A stretch of 64,000 bases of DNA from Paenibacillus macquariensis (GCF_900156375.1 NZ_FTNK01000012.1:62001-126000); one strand, 5' to 3'; positions 1 through 8,429 are shown, counted from the first letter of the stretch. Numbers and translations are program-made. Notes: a model not told the origin generated them from the letters alone.

Positions 1-1419
1 GGTGAGATACAGTGTCTTATTTCGAATCTCAGTCTGAATTTCTTTGACAGCCTGCGTCTCACTTTGATCAAGAGCGATACACAATTGTACGAGTGATCCT
101 AACTTATGGATCCATTCTTCGTCGGAAGCAAGTAATATGTCCTGATGGTCTAGGGACAATTTCTGCTTCCGGCTTTTTGTATTATAGGAGGCTATTAAGG
201 CACAAAGAATGATCTCCCTATGCGTAAGTCCACGAATAGATGAATTCATGATCCAATAATGTGTATGTCGATTGTATTGATAGTAGTTGATGTGACCACC
301 AATCCGGTACAACATAATAGACACGTACAGAAGCTTCTTATGCTCCTCGCTATCTCCATCGCTTCTCAACGTTTCGTATAACGTATTGGATAGTGTATAG
401 ACATGATCTAAATGCGCTCGTGAACCTTCAGCCTCAAAAGTAAGTAATGTCTGGATACTATAATCAAGCGTACTTGGTTTAACCGACTGTGCCGGATTGA
501 TGAGATCATGTAACATCCCTTCACGTAATCCTTCACCACTGATAAGACAATGTTTAGCTTGGATATAATGATAGACCGTATGGACAATAATGAGTCCAGA
601 AACAATAATATCGGCCCGACTCTTGGATAACCCGTTAATTTGTTTACGTTTCTCTAAAGGAAGGCTTGGGAGTATGTTATAGAGCTGATCTACACTTTCT
701 GTTGTCAGTGTATATCCGTGCGAGATTGGCAAAGAGTAATGAGCGTCTTTCTGGTCTATTTTACCGAGAGAGCGTATCGTTCCACCTAGACCAAATAAAG
801 GTAACTGATATCTCGATTGCATCCACTCATGCTCTTCAAGCATGCTAAGCACATATTCACGTAGCTTAAGGATCTGTTCTTCATTCCAATTCCCATCGTT
901 GCCAAACTTAACGTTAGTATTTACTGCTCCAAAGGGTAATGACACACTTTTCTTGAAAATGCGGTTCTCAAATAACGTGATTTCTGTACTGCCGCCGCCG
1001 ATATCGACAATGAACCCATCCTCAATATCAAAGGAATTAATAACACCTAGAAACCCGAAATATGCCTCTTCTTCCCCTGAAACAAGTGTAATATCTATAG
1101 TGGATTCCTGTGACAGGAACTCGATGATTTCTTGAGAATTCGTAGCATTACGAATCGCTGCAGTTGCTCCAGCACGGATTTCTTCCACTCCGAAGGTGTT
1201 ACAAACCTGTCTGAATTGTTTGAGAATCGGTACAATAGTAGACATTTCTATCTTGTCCAGACTTCCCTGCTCATTAATCTTCGCACTCAAACGGGCGGAA
1301 TGTTTACATTCCTTAATAATCTTGTATCCTCCATCGGGTGTTGTATCATAAATGACCAACCGAATGGAATTGGAACCGATGTCGACAATGCCAATCCGAT
1401 ATGGTGTTACTTTCATCAT
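1..1419 (-). CDS. ppx: Exopolyphosphatase, Ppx/GppA family (partial, 3' end outside window)
   Basis: I translated this frame directly; it stays open for 473 codons to the window edge, so the C-terminus is missing. Ppx/GppA enzymes hydrolyse polyphosphate or pppGpp in the cytoplasm. The actin-like ATPase fold shows in the first phosphate motif VDIGSNSIRL (about residues 12-21), the catalytic-loop SGEEEAYFG (about 114-122) and the second phosphate motif VDIGGGSTE (about 138-146). An HD-like helical C-terminal half follows. The ATG at 1419 is preceded by GGAG at good spacing; a second ATG lies at 1416. Family usual length is 300-520 residues, so this is the long form. The family is clear; Ppx versus GppA activity is inferred. 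Confidence 0.9.
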   Translation of the reverse strand, partial: MMKVTPYRIGIVDIGSNSIRLVIYDTTPDGGYKIIKECKHSARLSAKINEQGSLDKIEMSTIVPILKQFRQVCNTFGVEEIRAGATAAIRNATNSQEIIEFLSQESTIDITLVSGEEEAYFGFLGVINSFDIEDGFIVDIGGGSTEITLFENRIFKKSVSLPFGAVNTNVKFGNDGNWNEEQILKLREYVLSMLEEHEWMQSRYQLPLFGLGGTIRSLGKIDQKDAHYSLPISHGYTLTTESVDQLYNILPSLPLEKRKQINGLSKSRADIIVSGLIIVHTVYHYIQAKHCLISGEGLREGMLHDLINPAQSVKPSTLDYSIQTLLTFEAEGSRAHLDHVYTLSNTLYETLRSDGDSEEHKKLLYVSIMLYRIGGHINYYQYNRHTHYWIMNSSIRGLTHREIILCALIASYNTKSRKQKLSLDHQDILLASDEEWIHKLGSLVQLCIALDQSETQAVKEIQTEIRNKTLYLT

Positions 1420-1570
1420 ATATACTCCTTTTTCTTGCTGAGTGGTGGCTGCTACCTAAGTCATTAATATACCATATTCTTGGATAAAATGCGGTAGGAG
1501 GCTTCTAAGATGATATACAATATGCTGGAATACCAATAAGGGTAATGACTGTAGTGATTCTCCATTTATT

Positions 1571-2062
1571 TTACTGTTCATCGATATAGGTAATCCGTGC
1601 AGATATCTCATCTTCCGTGGGTTCATCAAATTTAGAATCGAAATATTGTCGCATCTCATCATCAATATGATATACAGTCGATTGTCTATTGGCTATATCT
1701 TGATTTCTCCTATGTAATTGTTGCTGAATTTGTATGTCTGGTGTGTTAATATAATGCAGTTCAGTCGTTATTCCTTTACTTGAAAAATGTCGTCTGACTT
1801 CTGTTCTTTCTTTCCTACTCCAATAGCCAAAGTCCAGAACTACATTTACACCTATAGATACTAATTCCTCTGCAAGGTGATATAGGTAAGCACTACTCTT
1901 ACGAAGGATGCGTTGATGTTGATCGCCCAATTCTTCTTCAAACAGCGAAAGCATTAAATCATCACAGGATAAAATCATCGCTTGATGACGTTCTTTTAAT
2001 GTCTTGGCATAGGTACTCTTCCCGCTCCCTACTTTGCCACATAGCATATATATGATCGCCAT
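1571..2062 (-). CDS. Small P-loop ATP-binding kinase (AAA_33 / zeta-toxin-like)
   Basis: The protein has about 163 residues and opens with a Walker A motif, GKVGSGKS (about residues 9-16). This is typical of the AAA_33 family of small-molecule or nucleotide kinases. A DFGYW segment in the middle resembles the Walker B/substrate region of these kinases. The substrate cannot be told from sequence. I chose the ATG at 2062 because AGGAG lies 11 bases upstream; the in-frame GTG at 2074 overlaps that site. No antitoxin-like partner is adjacent, so a toxin role is not supported. It stands alone between ppx and the DJ-1 gene. Confidence 0.75.
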   Translation of the reverse strand: MAIIYMLCGKVGSGKSTYAKTLKERHQAMILSCDDLMLSLFEEELGDQHQRILRKSSAYLYHLAEELVSIGVNVVLDFGYWSRKERTEVRRHFSSKGITTELHYINTPDIQIQQQLHRRNQDIANRQSTVYHIDDEMRQYFDSKFDEPTEDEISARITYIDEQ

Positions 2063-2160
2063 TTCTGAGTTCACTCCTATCTGTGAGCTTACTTACAAGA
2101 TTATAGATAATATTATCATAAAAGAGAATGAAGGCATCATCAATTTAGGAACCCACAACG

Positions 2161-2206
2161 AACAAGAGCTTATATTACTAGCTTCCCATCAATATAAACT
2201 CTTGTT
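2161..2206. terminator. Large inverted repeat downstream of the DJ-1 gene
   Basis: Two 16-base arms (2161-2176 and 2191-2206) pair with one mismatch around a 14-base loop. The repeat sits just past the stop of the leftward DJ-1 gene. The following sequence is only moderately T-rich, so it could be a weak terminator or simply an RNA-stabilising hairpin. Confidence 0.5.
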
Positions 2207-2219
2207 CAAGTAGTCAATA

Positions 2220-2807
2220 TTAATTTGCAAATCCCATTAATTCTTTCACATGATTGACGTTTGTGAGTGAAGTTAATTGTTCAAGTAAGAGAAAAGCAAC
2301 ATCAAATCCAGTCGCTGGATTTGATGAAGTTATAATATGGCCGTCGTGCACAATAGGAGCGTTCTGAACGTTTACACCAAATGATGATAATTGATCTAGT
2401 CGATGACTCGTTGGATCGTTGTAGGTAGTTGCCTTTCTATCTTGTAATATCCCACTTTTGCCCAAAGCTAAAGATGCTACGCAAATACTAGCAATCGGTT
2501 TTTGTCTAGCATGAAAGTACCTAATAACGCCGAGAAACCTTTCATCAAAGGCGTCATTGTAGAATCCAGCTTCTTCAAATCCACCAGGGATAGCTAGAGC
2601 ATCAAATTCTTCTAAATCTATATCTGATACCACCTTTTCAGGGATGATCGTGAAGTTCCAAGTGCATTTTATTTGTTCTCGTAATCCTACAGTCACTACC
2701 TCTGTAGTTCCATCACCTTCCCACCTATTCCAACCAAAAACGTCTGTGAATACACTAGCTTCTGCAGCTTCAAATCCATCTGCTAATAATAGCAATATCT
2801 TTTTCAT
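2220..2807 (-). CDS. DJ-1/PfpI family protein
   Basis: This 195-residue class I glutamine-amidotransferase-like protein has the DJ-1/PfpI layout: KKILLLLADGFEAAEA at the N-terminus with the conserved Glu, AIPGG near residues 72-76, and a nucleophile elbow ASICVAS with Cys about residue 109. The residue after Cys is Val where many relatives have His or Gly, so a protease or glyoxalase role is uncertain; chaperone, deglycase or isonitrile-hydratase-like roles are alternatives. AAGGAGG precedes two ATGs; I use 2807, but 2810 is possible. It is divergent from an Lrp-type regulator whose start is 137 bases away, a common arrangement for a regulator and its target. Confidence 0.85.
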   Translation of the reverse strand: MKKILLLLADGFEAAEASVFTDVFGWNRWEGDGTTEVVTVGLREQIKCTWNFTIIPEKVVSDIDLEEFDALAIPGGFEEAGFYNDAFDERFLGVIRYFHARQKPIASICVASLALGKSGILQDRKATTYNDPTSHRLDQLSSFGVNVQNAPIVHDGHIITSSNPATGFDVAFLLLEQLTSLTNVNHVKELMGFAN

Positions 2808-2943
2808 CATTCACCCTCCTTTGTTATTATATTAGACAGAAATAAAGGCTAATAACATAAGCTAGGAACGATTAAACTACCGTTTAACTTTACTTATTTA
2901 AGAGATTGATCTAGTATTCTTAATAAAAAAAGGTTGTGTACGA

Positions 2944-3384
2944 ATGGATAAGATTGATGAGAGAATATTAACTGAATTACAGAAGAATGCTAAGATTTCA
3001 ATGAAAGATTTGGCTGACATTGTTCATTTGTCTTCACCAGCTGTCATTGAACGAGTAAGAAAGTTAGAAGATAATAATACGATTGAAGGATATCATGCGA
3101 GTGTATCTCTACAACAATTAGGTCGGAACATCGTAGCTCTTATATTATTTGAATCAAAGGACTGCAAAGCTCTTGCACACTTTTGTAATCATCATCCTGA
3201 CGTATTGGAATGCTATCGGGTCGCTGGGGCAATTAGCTATATTGCAAAAGTAGCGACGCATTCTGTGGAGAGTCTAGAGGTATTTATCGACGAATCCATG
3301 AAATATGGAACACCTTCAACTAATATTGTGTTGTCTTCAAATGAGAAGAAAGTAAGAACTACGTATACAGATGAAAGTATATAG
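2944..3384 (+). CDS. Lrp/AsnC family transcriptional regulator
   Basis: The 146-residue protein matches the family in length and order. An N-terminal winged helix (DKIDERILTELQKNAKISM, about residues 2-20, with the recognition helix around LSSPAVIERVRKLE) is followed by a RAM-type ligand-binding domain (about 65-140, including the turn YRVAGAISYIAKV). Such regulators sense amino acids or related metabolites as octamers. The gene is divergent from the DJ-1 gene, and the intergenic stretch is AT-rich, so control of that neighbour is plausible. The ligand is unknown. Confidence 0.9.
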   Translation: MDKIDERILTELQKNAKISMKDLADIVHLSSPAVIERVRKLEDNNTIEGYHASVSLQQLGRNIVALILFESKDCKALAHFCNHHPDVLECYRVAGAISYIAKVATHSVESLEVFIDESMKYGTPSTNIVLSSNEKKVRTTYTDESI

Positions 3385-3407
3385 GGATTGAAACAGTTCC
3401 CTAAATA

Positions 3408-3434
3408 CAAAAAAAATGATCCAAGGATCACTTT
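3408..3434 (-). terminator. Rho-independent terminator for the 3439-3768 gene
   Basis: A perfect 14-base palindrome (3417-3430) directly abuts eight A residues on the plus strand, which read as a T tract on the minus strand. It lies just after the stop of the leftward membrane-protein gene and between two convergent genes. Confidence 0.6.
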
Positions 3435-3438
3435 TAGA

Positions 3439-3768
3439 CTAGCTTCTTCTCATTCTTATGGCTGACACAAGATATAGAATAAGGACTACACCAAACAAAT
3501 TCCATAAACTCGGTATTACTACAAGAGATAAATAAAGACCGTAAGGCAAGGACCACACCAATACGATGAACATTAAGATTGCACTTCTCAGTAACGAAGC
3601 AATGATGCCTAGACATGCCGGTAATATTAACATGATAGAAATAATTAGTATGGTATCATTTCTCGCTGGTGTCTTTGAATACGGATTCCAGAACAATAAT
3701 ACAAGACAAAGAATAATACATCCGACAGAGGCAACAACAGCACTAAAAAGAGGTTTTTTAAAGTTCAT
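3439..3768 (-). CDS. Small integral membrane protein, function unknown
   Basis: The protein has 109 residues and is almost entirely hydrophobic, with three to four predicted transmembrane segments (about 8-27, 40-58, 62-80 and 84-102) and a basic C-terminus, RMRRS. The ATG is preceded by GGGAGGG. I do not recognise the family. It lies just downstream, on the same strand, of the decayed member of the neighbouring small membrane-protein family, but shares no obvious sequence with it. Confidence 0.6.
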   Translation of the reverse strand: MNFKKPLFSAVVASVGCIILCLVLLFWNPYSKTPARNDTILIISIMLILPACLGIIASLLRSAILMFIVLVWSLPYGLYLSLVVIPSLWNLFGVVLILYLVSAIRMRRS

Positions 3769-3790
3769 TTAATGCCCTCCCTTGTCAACG

Positions 3791-4109
3791 TTAGAACCAT
3801 CTACCAAACTTCTTTTTATAGATTACAGGAATGTGATTGTACTGCGCCCAACCCGTAAGTTCTTCCATCCCCTTGTCTTCATCCAAATGAAATTGAAAAC
3901 ACCAATAGATAGGTACCATCATCTTGTTCTTAGGTTTAATTCCTAAGACGTATTTCTTTCCTCGTATACTCTTCATCACCATCAAGCTCTTAATCTGGCT
4001 AGGTTCAAGTCAATATCAGAGCAGTATAGAAGCTAATGAATATGAAATCAAAGATACCTGATGGATTTTCGATCTTGAAGGAACTACTTTGGAGTATCTT
4101 CTGTTCCAT
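3791..4109 (-). pseudogene. Decayed copy of the neighbouring PH-like membrane protein
   Basis: Two fragments in different frames match the intact paralogues at 4176-4655 and 5292-5768. The N-terminal fragment starts at ATG 4109 with MEQKILQSSSFKIENPSG, like MQQMMLQNTKFKIQYPSG next door, and stops at 4005. The C-terminal fragment (about 3791-4004) carries LGIKPKNK...WCFQFHLDEDKGMEEL and ends GRWF, like the paralogues. The middle, including the second membrane segment and the start of the soluble domain, is missing. A ribosome site (GGAGAGG) is still visible upstream. I read it as a gene copy broken by an internal deletion and frameshift. Confidence 0.75.
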
Positions 4110-4175
4110 TCTTGATATGTCCTCTCCTATCGTAATCTATCTAAAATCGTAAAATCTCTAAACTAGAATTCGCCA

Positions 4176-4655
4176 TTATATCCATCTTGTGAACCCTTTT
4201 TGGAGAAAAGGAATTTGATTCTGCTCTGCCCAGTTCTTCAATTCTTTCATCCCCTGATCTTCTTCCTCAAGGAATCGAAAACACAAATTGGTAGGAACGT
4301 ATTTCTTGTCGGTTGGTCTAATTCCTAGAAGGGGTCTGAAATACCCCGTAACCATTAGCATCTTGATTTCATTAGCTTCAACAATGCGATCATTAATAAA
4401 TAGGGAATCCCGACTAATCATTAAGAGAGTCGTTTTCATAGATTTCCTATAGATAAAGATGATTAGCACAATGGTATATATAAGTATCTGGGCACCACCA
4501 AGATACAAAATGCTCTGAGGCGTATAGTCGTTCTGAATCTGTCGGATTAGCCAAGTCATCGATATTATTAACAACATACTAATGCCTAATATCTGTGAAT
4601 TCCCGGAAGGGTATTGGATCTTAAATTTAGTGTTCTGTAACATCATTTGCTGCAT
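4176..4655 (-). CDS. Two-TM membrane protein with a PH-like C-terminal domain, paralogue A
   Basis: The 159-residue protein has a short N-terminal segment (FKIQYPSG), two transmembrane helices (about 22-40 and 50-70) and a soluble C-terminal domain with LLMISRDSLFIND, EANEIKMLMV and the ending ENQIPFLQKGFTRWI. The arrangement resembles bacterial PH-domain/YcxB-like membrane proteins, but I cannot name the family. A close paralogue lies at 5292-5768 and a decayed third copy at 3791-4109. A GNAT gene sits between the two intact copies. The function is unknown; the tandem array suggests recent local duplication. Confidence 0.7.
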   Translation of the reverse strand: MQQMMLQNTKFKIQYPSGNSQILGISMLLIISMTWLIRQIQNDYTPQSILYLGGAQILIYTIVLIIFIYRKSMKTTLLMISRDSLFINDRIVEANEIKMLMVTGYFRPLLGIRPTDKKYVPTNLCFRFLEEEDQGMKELKNWAEQNQIPFLQKGFTRWI

Positions 4656-4708
4656 GTTAGTGATCTCACTCCTTGCACTTTGAATTACCCAAAATGGGCA
4701 TACATTCG

Positions 4709-5266
4709 TTATTCACATATGCGTTGGAACTCATTCTCGAGGATAGACATCATAATCAAGTCATGAAACTTCCCTTCTGAATACAGCCAATCTCTTTGAA
4801 CGCCCTCACGCTGAAATCCAATTTTCTCATAAACATGGATGGCTCTCGGATTAAATGCATACACTTCAAGACCAATACGATGTAGGTTCAACGTTTCAAA
4901 CCCATATCTAAGCATAAGATTCATAGCTTCCGTGCCATAACCTTTCCCACTTTGTTGCATTCCAATAGCTATACGAATATTTGCATTTCGGTTTATAGAA
5001 TCAATTTCACTTAATACAACTTCCCCCAAAAATTCATCCGTATCTTTCGATATGATCATGAAGTCAACACGATCCTCATGTATCTTACTAATGTTCTTAA
5101 TCCAATCGGATATTTCATCTTGTGAGAAATCTCTTTGTGTCCCGGTCAAGCGGTTACTCTCAGGTTCCAACAGAAAAGCATGGTATGACTGAAAATCAGA
5201 CTCCCGCGCGAGCCGTAAATTTATCGTAGTACCTTCAATTAGAAGTTCTGTATATTGCTTTGTCAT
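4709..5266 (-). CDS. GNAT family N-acetyltransferase (RimJ/RimL-like)
   Basis: The 185-residue protein starts LRLARESDFQSYHAFL and carries the acetyl-CoA binding loop QQSGKGYGTEAM (the Q/R-x-x-G-x-G/A signature, about residues 105-116), followed by NLHRIGLEVYAFNPRAIHVYEKIGF, the typical RimJ/RimL ending. These enzymes transfer acetyl to an amine; the substrate here is unknown. I start at ATG 5266 with AAAGGA upstream. The frame is open to 5320, but that would overlap the upstream gene by 29 bases and has no ribosome site. It lies 25 bases after the 5292 gene, probably in one operon. Confidence 0.85.
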   Translation of the reverse strand: MTKQYTELLIEGTTINLRLARESDFQSYHAFLLEPESNRLTGTQRDFSQDEISDWIKNISKIHEDRVDFMIISKDTDEFLGEVVLSEIDSINRNANIRIAIGMQQSGKGYGTEAMNLMLRYGFETLNLHRIGLEVYAFNPRAIHVYEKIGFQREGVQRDWLYSEGKFHDLIMMSILENEFQRICE

Positions 5267-5291
5267 TGACGTAATCCTTTCTGATCTTAAG

Positions 5292-5768
5292 TTATAACCT
5301 ACCGAAACGTTTATGGACAAAAGGAATCTGATTGAGCTCTGCCCAGCTCTTCAATTCTTTCATTCCCTTATCTTCTTCCTCCATGAACCGAAAACACAAA
5401 TGGGTCGGTACATTTTTTTTGTTGGTTGGTTTAATTCCTAGAATCGGTTTGAAGTATCCCATGACCATGACAATCTTAATCTGCTTAGCTTCAATTGTAC
5501 GCCCATTAATGAATAATGATTCTGGATTTATATGTAGAACAGCCGGTTTAATAAATGCCCTAAAGATCATGAGTGTCAGCCAAATTACTAATATCAAAAG
5601 CGGAATACATTCGATATAAAATAGGCTCCAAGAAATATTGTCGTTCTTCATTAATATGACTAATAACCTTATGTGTAATATCAACATAATGCTAAACGAT
5701 ATGATGGGTACAATCACTGAAGGATACCTGATCTTAAATTTACTGTTAGGAAACGTTATTTGTTGCAT
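5292..5768 (-). CDS. Two-TM membrane protein with a PH-like C-terminal domain, paralogue B
   Basis: The 158-residue protein is a paralogue of the product at 4176-4655. It shares the N-terminus (MQQ..FPNSKFKIRYPS), two transmembrane helices, INGRTIEAKQIK, MGYFKPILGIKPTNKKNVPT, LCFRFMEEEDKGMKELK and ELNQIPF. The open frame extends upstream to 5888, but ATG 5768 has GGGGTGA in front and matches the paralogue's start, so I use it. No known catalytic motif is visible. The strongly conserved acidic patch EEEDKGMKELK, shared by all copies, may be the working surface. Confidence 0.7.
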   Translation of the reverse strand: MQQITFPNSKFKIRYPSVIVPIISFSIMLILHIRLLVILMKNDNISWSLFYIECIPLLILVIWLTLMIFRAFIKPAVLHINPESLFINGRTIEAKQIKIVMVMGYFKPILGIKPTNKKNVPTHLCFRFMEEEDKGMKELKSWAELNQIPFVHKRFGRL

Positions 5769-5845
5769 AGTAATTATTTCACCCCAAATGCTCAAATTCA
5801 TCTTCCATATAATAACACATATTCCTGAAGCGAATCTCATTACCA

Positions 5846-6208
5846 TCAAATGTTCAACACTATTAAGATCCACTTGAAAAATTTCCACAGCATAGGAGGT
5901 ACAAAGTAAAGTATCGTAGCAATTACACTTACAGTAAATAAGAATTCACCAAGCCTATTACTAAGAGTTGCTCCAAAATCGTTGTAATACTTGTTAGAAA
6001 CCCATACTGCCGCTGCCCAAAATGGTATGGCCGCTAAAAATGGATAGTGAAAACCATCCGACACGTTTGAATATATATCTAGTCCAATTAAATTAAAGAG
6101 ATAATTACTTACAATTAATTCATTTGCAAACTTCAAATTTATTAAAATTCCCAAACATATAAGGCCTAAAGAAAGTGATCCATAACCAAGTGGTTTCTTA
6201 ATTGACAC
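5846..6208 (-). CDS. Small multi-pass membrane protein, unknown function
   Basis: The 120-residue product has three hydrophobic stretches (about 10-28, 53-72 and 86-108) and a Lys-Trp-Ile-rich tail. I recognise no family. It reads in the same direction as the paralogue array, and its stop at 5846 lies about 80 bases before the 5768 start, so it may begin that operon. A start at 6208 is supported by GGAGATG-like sequence upstream. Confidence 0.55.
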   Translation of the reverse strand: MSIKKPLGYGSLSLGLICLGILINLKFANELIVSNYLFNLIGLDIYSNVSDGFHYPFLAAIPFWAAAVWVSNKYYNDFGATLSNRLGEFLFTVSVIATILYFVPPMLWKFFKWILIVLNI

Positions 6209-6360
6209 AATGTATCATCTCCTCGGCGAAAACATCATCCATATAATAACACATGACCCAATATAATGTTATCCATTCAACAATAATTCCAATCTTTACT
6301 TAAGCCGCCATAACCCTTGTTAACTGACCTTTCGATGGATTACGATTACATAGACAAGAG

Positions 6361-6403
6361 AAAAGAAAGAAGCCTAGGAATGAATATCATTCACCCAAGG
6401 CCT
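6361..6403 (-). terminator. Probable terminator after the 41-residue membrane protein
   Basis: An imperfect hairpin of about 14 pairs (arms near 6371-6384 and 6389-6402) is followed on the minus strand by a T-rich run. It sits just past the stop of the micro-gene at 6440. Confidence 0.5.
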
Positions 6404-6439
6404 CGATTAAGTAGTACTAGAAACAAACATACTTATGTT

Positions 6440-6565
6440 TCATGGTTCAGATTTAGTCCTATTTCTTATTAAGCGGATAAGGCTATAAAGGAACAGGATA
6501 AACAGTCCCAAACCTAATCCAAACAAAACTATCGAAATCAATAAAGTTCCCCAATGAATATCCAT
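6440..6565 (-). CDS. Single-pass membrane micro-protein, 41 residues
   Basis: A short frame starts at ATG 6565 with AGGGG eight bases upstream and encodes MDIHWGTLLISIVLFGLGLG, a continuous hydrophobic helix, then the basic tail RLIRNRTKSEP. The hydrophobic profile, ribosome site and downstream hairpin all suggest a real gene. The function is unknown. It is too short for a default gene-length cutoff. Confidence 0.55.
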   Translation of the reverse strand: MDIHWGTLLISIVLFGLGLGLFILFLYSLIRLIRNRTKSEP

Positions 6566-6607
6566 CTCTAACCCCTATTCATGACAATTCCACATCATTT
6601 TATACGA

Positions 6608-6736
6608 TTATTGTTCTTCCTCCGAACAATCGAAACATATTAAGGATTTATCCTCTAATACTATCCCGTTAATAAATCCATCATTACAGTAAATCTTTCG
6701 TTTACATGCTATACAGTAGCCAACAAGTTCTTGCAT
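6608..6736 (-). CDS. Small zinc-binding protein, possibly Gin (anti-sigma-G)-like
   Basis: The 42-residue product contains two CxxC pairs (CIAC at residues 8-11 and CFDC at 34-37) separated by a GIVLEDKSLI segment. This matches the layout of the Gin/CsfB family, small zinc proteins that hold sigma factors inactive during sporulation in Bacillales. A ribosome site (GGGAGA) precedes ATG 6736. Gin proteins are usually longer (about 60 residues), so this may be a truncated relative or an unrelated zinc ribbon. The cysteines are seen; the function is inferred. Confidence 0.5.
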   Translation of the reverse strand: MQELVGYCIACKRKIYCNDGFINGIVLEDKSLICFDCSEEEQ

Positions 6737-6760
6737 AACATCGTCTCCCAATTATATCTA

Positions 6761-8275
6761 TTAAGCACGTATAGGGATGTCCTCTGTCCGAACAACATTC
6801 CCTACTTCTTCCCAATGGCGGTTCTGATATTCTTTTAAAATATGCTGAACTTCTGTCTTATAGTCATGACCTGCAATGAACACAATATCTCCTGTTGTTG
6901 CTAGTTCAATGGCTCTTTTTATTGCTAGTGGCCCATTTGGCATCAGTTCGCATGTTGTATTATTCGATGTAGCATAAATCCCCTGCCCGTTTGCTATTTC
7001 CTGAGTCATGCTATTCGTGGTTTCCTTAGATAAATGTTCTGCCGAAAGGATTACTACATCACTATGCTTAGCTGCGATATCCCTTATCCGTGAAAATGTG
7101 GTTCCCTCATCATGATCATCTTCACAGCTATACACCGTTATCACGCGCTGATCGGCAAGTTCGCGAAGCGTTGACAACGCGTTGCTAAATGCATCTGGTG
7201 TATGGGCGTAATCAACAATGACAATAAAGTCCTGAGAGGCTTCAATAATCTCCATTCTCCCACTCGTATTCCTGAATTCAGACAATGCTTGTTGGATGAG
7301 ATGAAGCGGGATTTGTTCAGCTAGAGCCGTTGCAATAGCAGCAAGTGCATTATAGACATTAAAGGCACCTATCATGCTACATTCTATCGTTACCGTTCCC
7401 GCAAAGGAGACGAGTCTGAATGTTGTTCCTTTTACCGTTAGTTGAATGTCTTCAGCCATTACGTCAGCTTGTTTGTTAATACCGTATGTAATCACTTGTG
7501 CGGTTGTTAGACCATGAAATACTTCAGATGCCGGATCATCTGCGTTAAGAATAGCGAATTTATGTTTGGAATGTTCATACGAGAATGAATTCCCCATTCT
7601 TGAGAATAGAGATCCTTTTGCCATCAGATACTTGTCCATCGTCCCATGATAATCTAGATGGTCATTTGTTAAATTCGTGAAGACGGCTGTTCGAAAATCA
7701 CATCCCACAACTCGTCCCATATCTAAACCTTGTGACGTCACTTCCATCACACAGTAGTCTGTCGAACAATTCTTCATTTTCGCTAAATTCGCTTGAAGCT
7801 TATGCGGTTCTTGTGTATTTATGTTACTTTTGACGATGGTGTTACCTATCTTTGTGCCGATATTACCCATGAGTCCTGTCCGATAATTAGCATGAGCTAG
7901 GATCGCTTCAATCATGTGACTCGTCGTTGTCTTTCCGTTGGTCCCTGTAACACCTATTAACTTCAGATTATGACTTGGGTAACCGAAGAAATGTGTGGAC
8001 AACATGGCTAATGCGAATCTAGCATTCGGTACTTTTATTGTAGGGACCTGTGCGACGATATCCCGTTCGACAATTAAAGCCACGGCTCCCGCTTCTATCG
8101 CATGATCAATATATAGGTGACGATCTTCTTGAAGTCCTGGGATACCTGCTATACATACAAATAAATCACCTTGTTTCACTTCGCGTGAATTCATAGTGAT
8201 CCCCGTGATATCAACGTCCAACTCGCCCTGAACGGATACTATTCTTAACTGCTCAACAAGTTCTTTTAACTTCAA
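6761..8275 (-). CDS. MurE-like UDP-MurNAc peptide ligase, atypical
   Basis: The 504-residue protein has the full Mur-ligase order: N-terminal UDP-binding domain with SREVKQGDLF, central ATPase with GTNGKTT (Walker A), MEVTSQGL, NLTNDHLDYHG and the lysine of YLMAKGSLF that is carbamylated in MurE, and a C-terminal domain with RMEII and VDYAHTPDAF. MurE adds the third amino acid to the peptidoglycan stem. The specificity motif DNPR of diaminopimelate-adding enzymes is replaced by AEHL, and the late GKGHE motif by AGHDYKTEV. The gene stands outside a dcw cluster. I start at TTG 8275, which has a perfect GGAGG eight bases upstream; the ATG at 8308 has no ribosome site. Confidence 0.85.
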   Translation of the reverse strand: MKLKELVEQLRIVSVQGELDVDITGITMNSREVKQGDLFVCIAGIPGLQEDRHLYIDHAIEAGAVALIVERDIVAQVPTIKVPNARFALAMLSTHFFGYPSHNLKLIGVTGTNGKTTTSHMIEAILAHANYRTGLMGNIGTKIGNTIVKSNINTQEPHKLQANLAKMKNCSTDYCVMEVTSQGLDMGRVVGCDFRTAVFTNLTNDHLDYHGTMDKYLMAKGSLFSRMGNSFSYEHSKHKFAILNADDPASEVFHGLTTAQVITYGINKQADVMAEDIQLTVKGTTFRLVSFAGTVTIECSMIGAFNVYNALAAIATALAEQIPLHLIQQALSEFRNTSGRMEIIEASQDFIVIVDYAHTPDAFSNALSTLRELADQRVITVYSCEDDHDEGTTFSRIRDIAAKHSDVVILSAEHLSKETTNSMTQEIANGQGIYATSNNTTCELMPNGPLAIKRAIELATTGDIVFIAGHDYKTEVQHILKEYQNRHWEEVGNVVRTEDIPIRA

Positions 8276-8369
8276 GTAAGATACCTCCAATATATGATAA
8301 ATTATCATTTTTTACATATATATTCGTTAAAAGTTATATCTTTCCTGTACTACGTTAAATTGAACCATC

Positions 8370-8400
8370 AAAAAACCTCTGGCGTTGTGCTCCAAAGGCT
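8370..8400 (-). terminator. Terminator after the 8430-8678 gene
   Basis: A seven-pair stem (8376-8382 with 8392-8398, one G-T pair) is followed on the minus strand by six T residues. It lies between the 82-residue gene and the MurE-like gene, so the two are probably separate units. Confidence 0.7.
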
Positions 8401-8429
8401 TCGATTTCGCTATTATCCAGTTCTGCTCA

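Noticed and set aside
1132..1467. Plus-strand open frames within the ppx gene
   Set aside because: They are antisense shadows of a clearly coding minus-strand gene.
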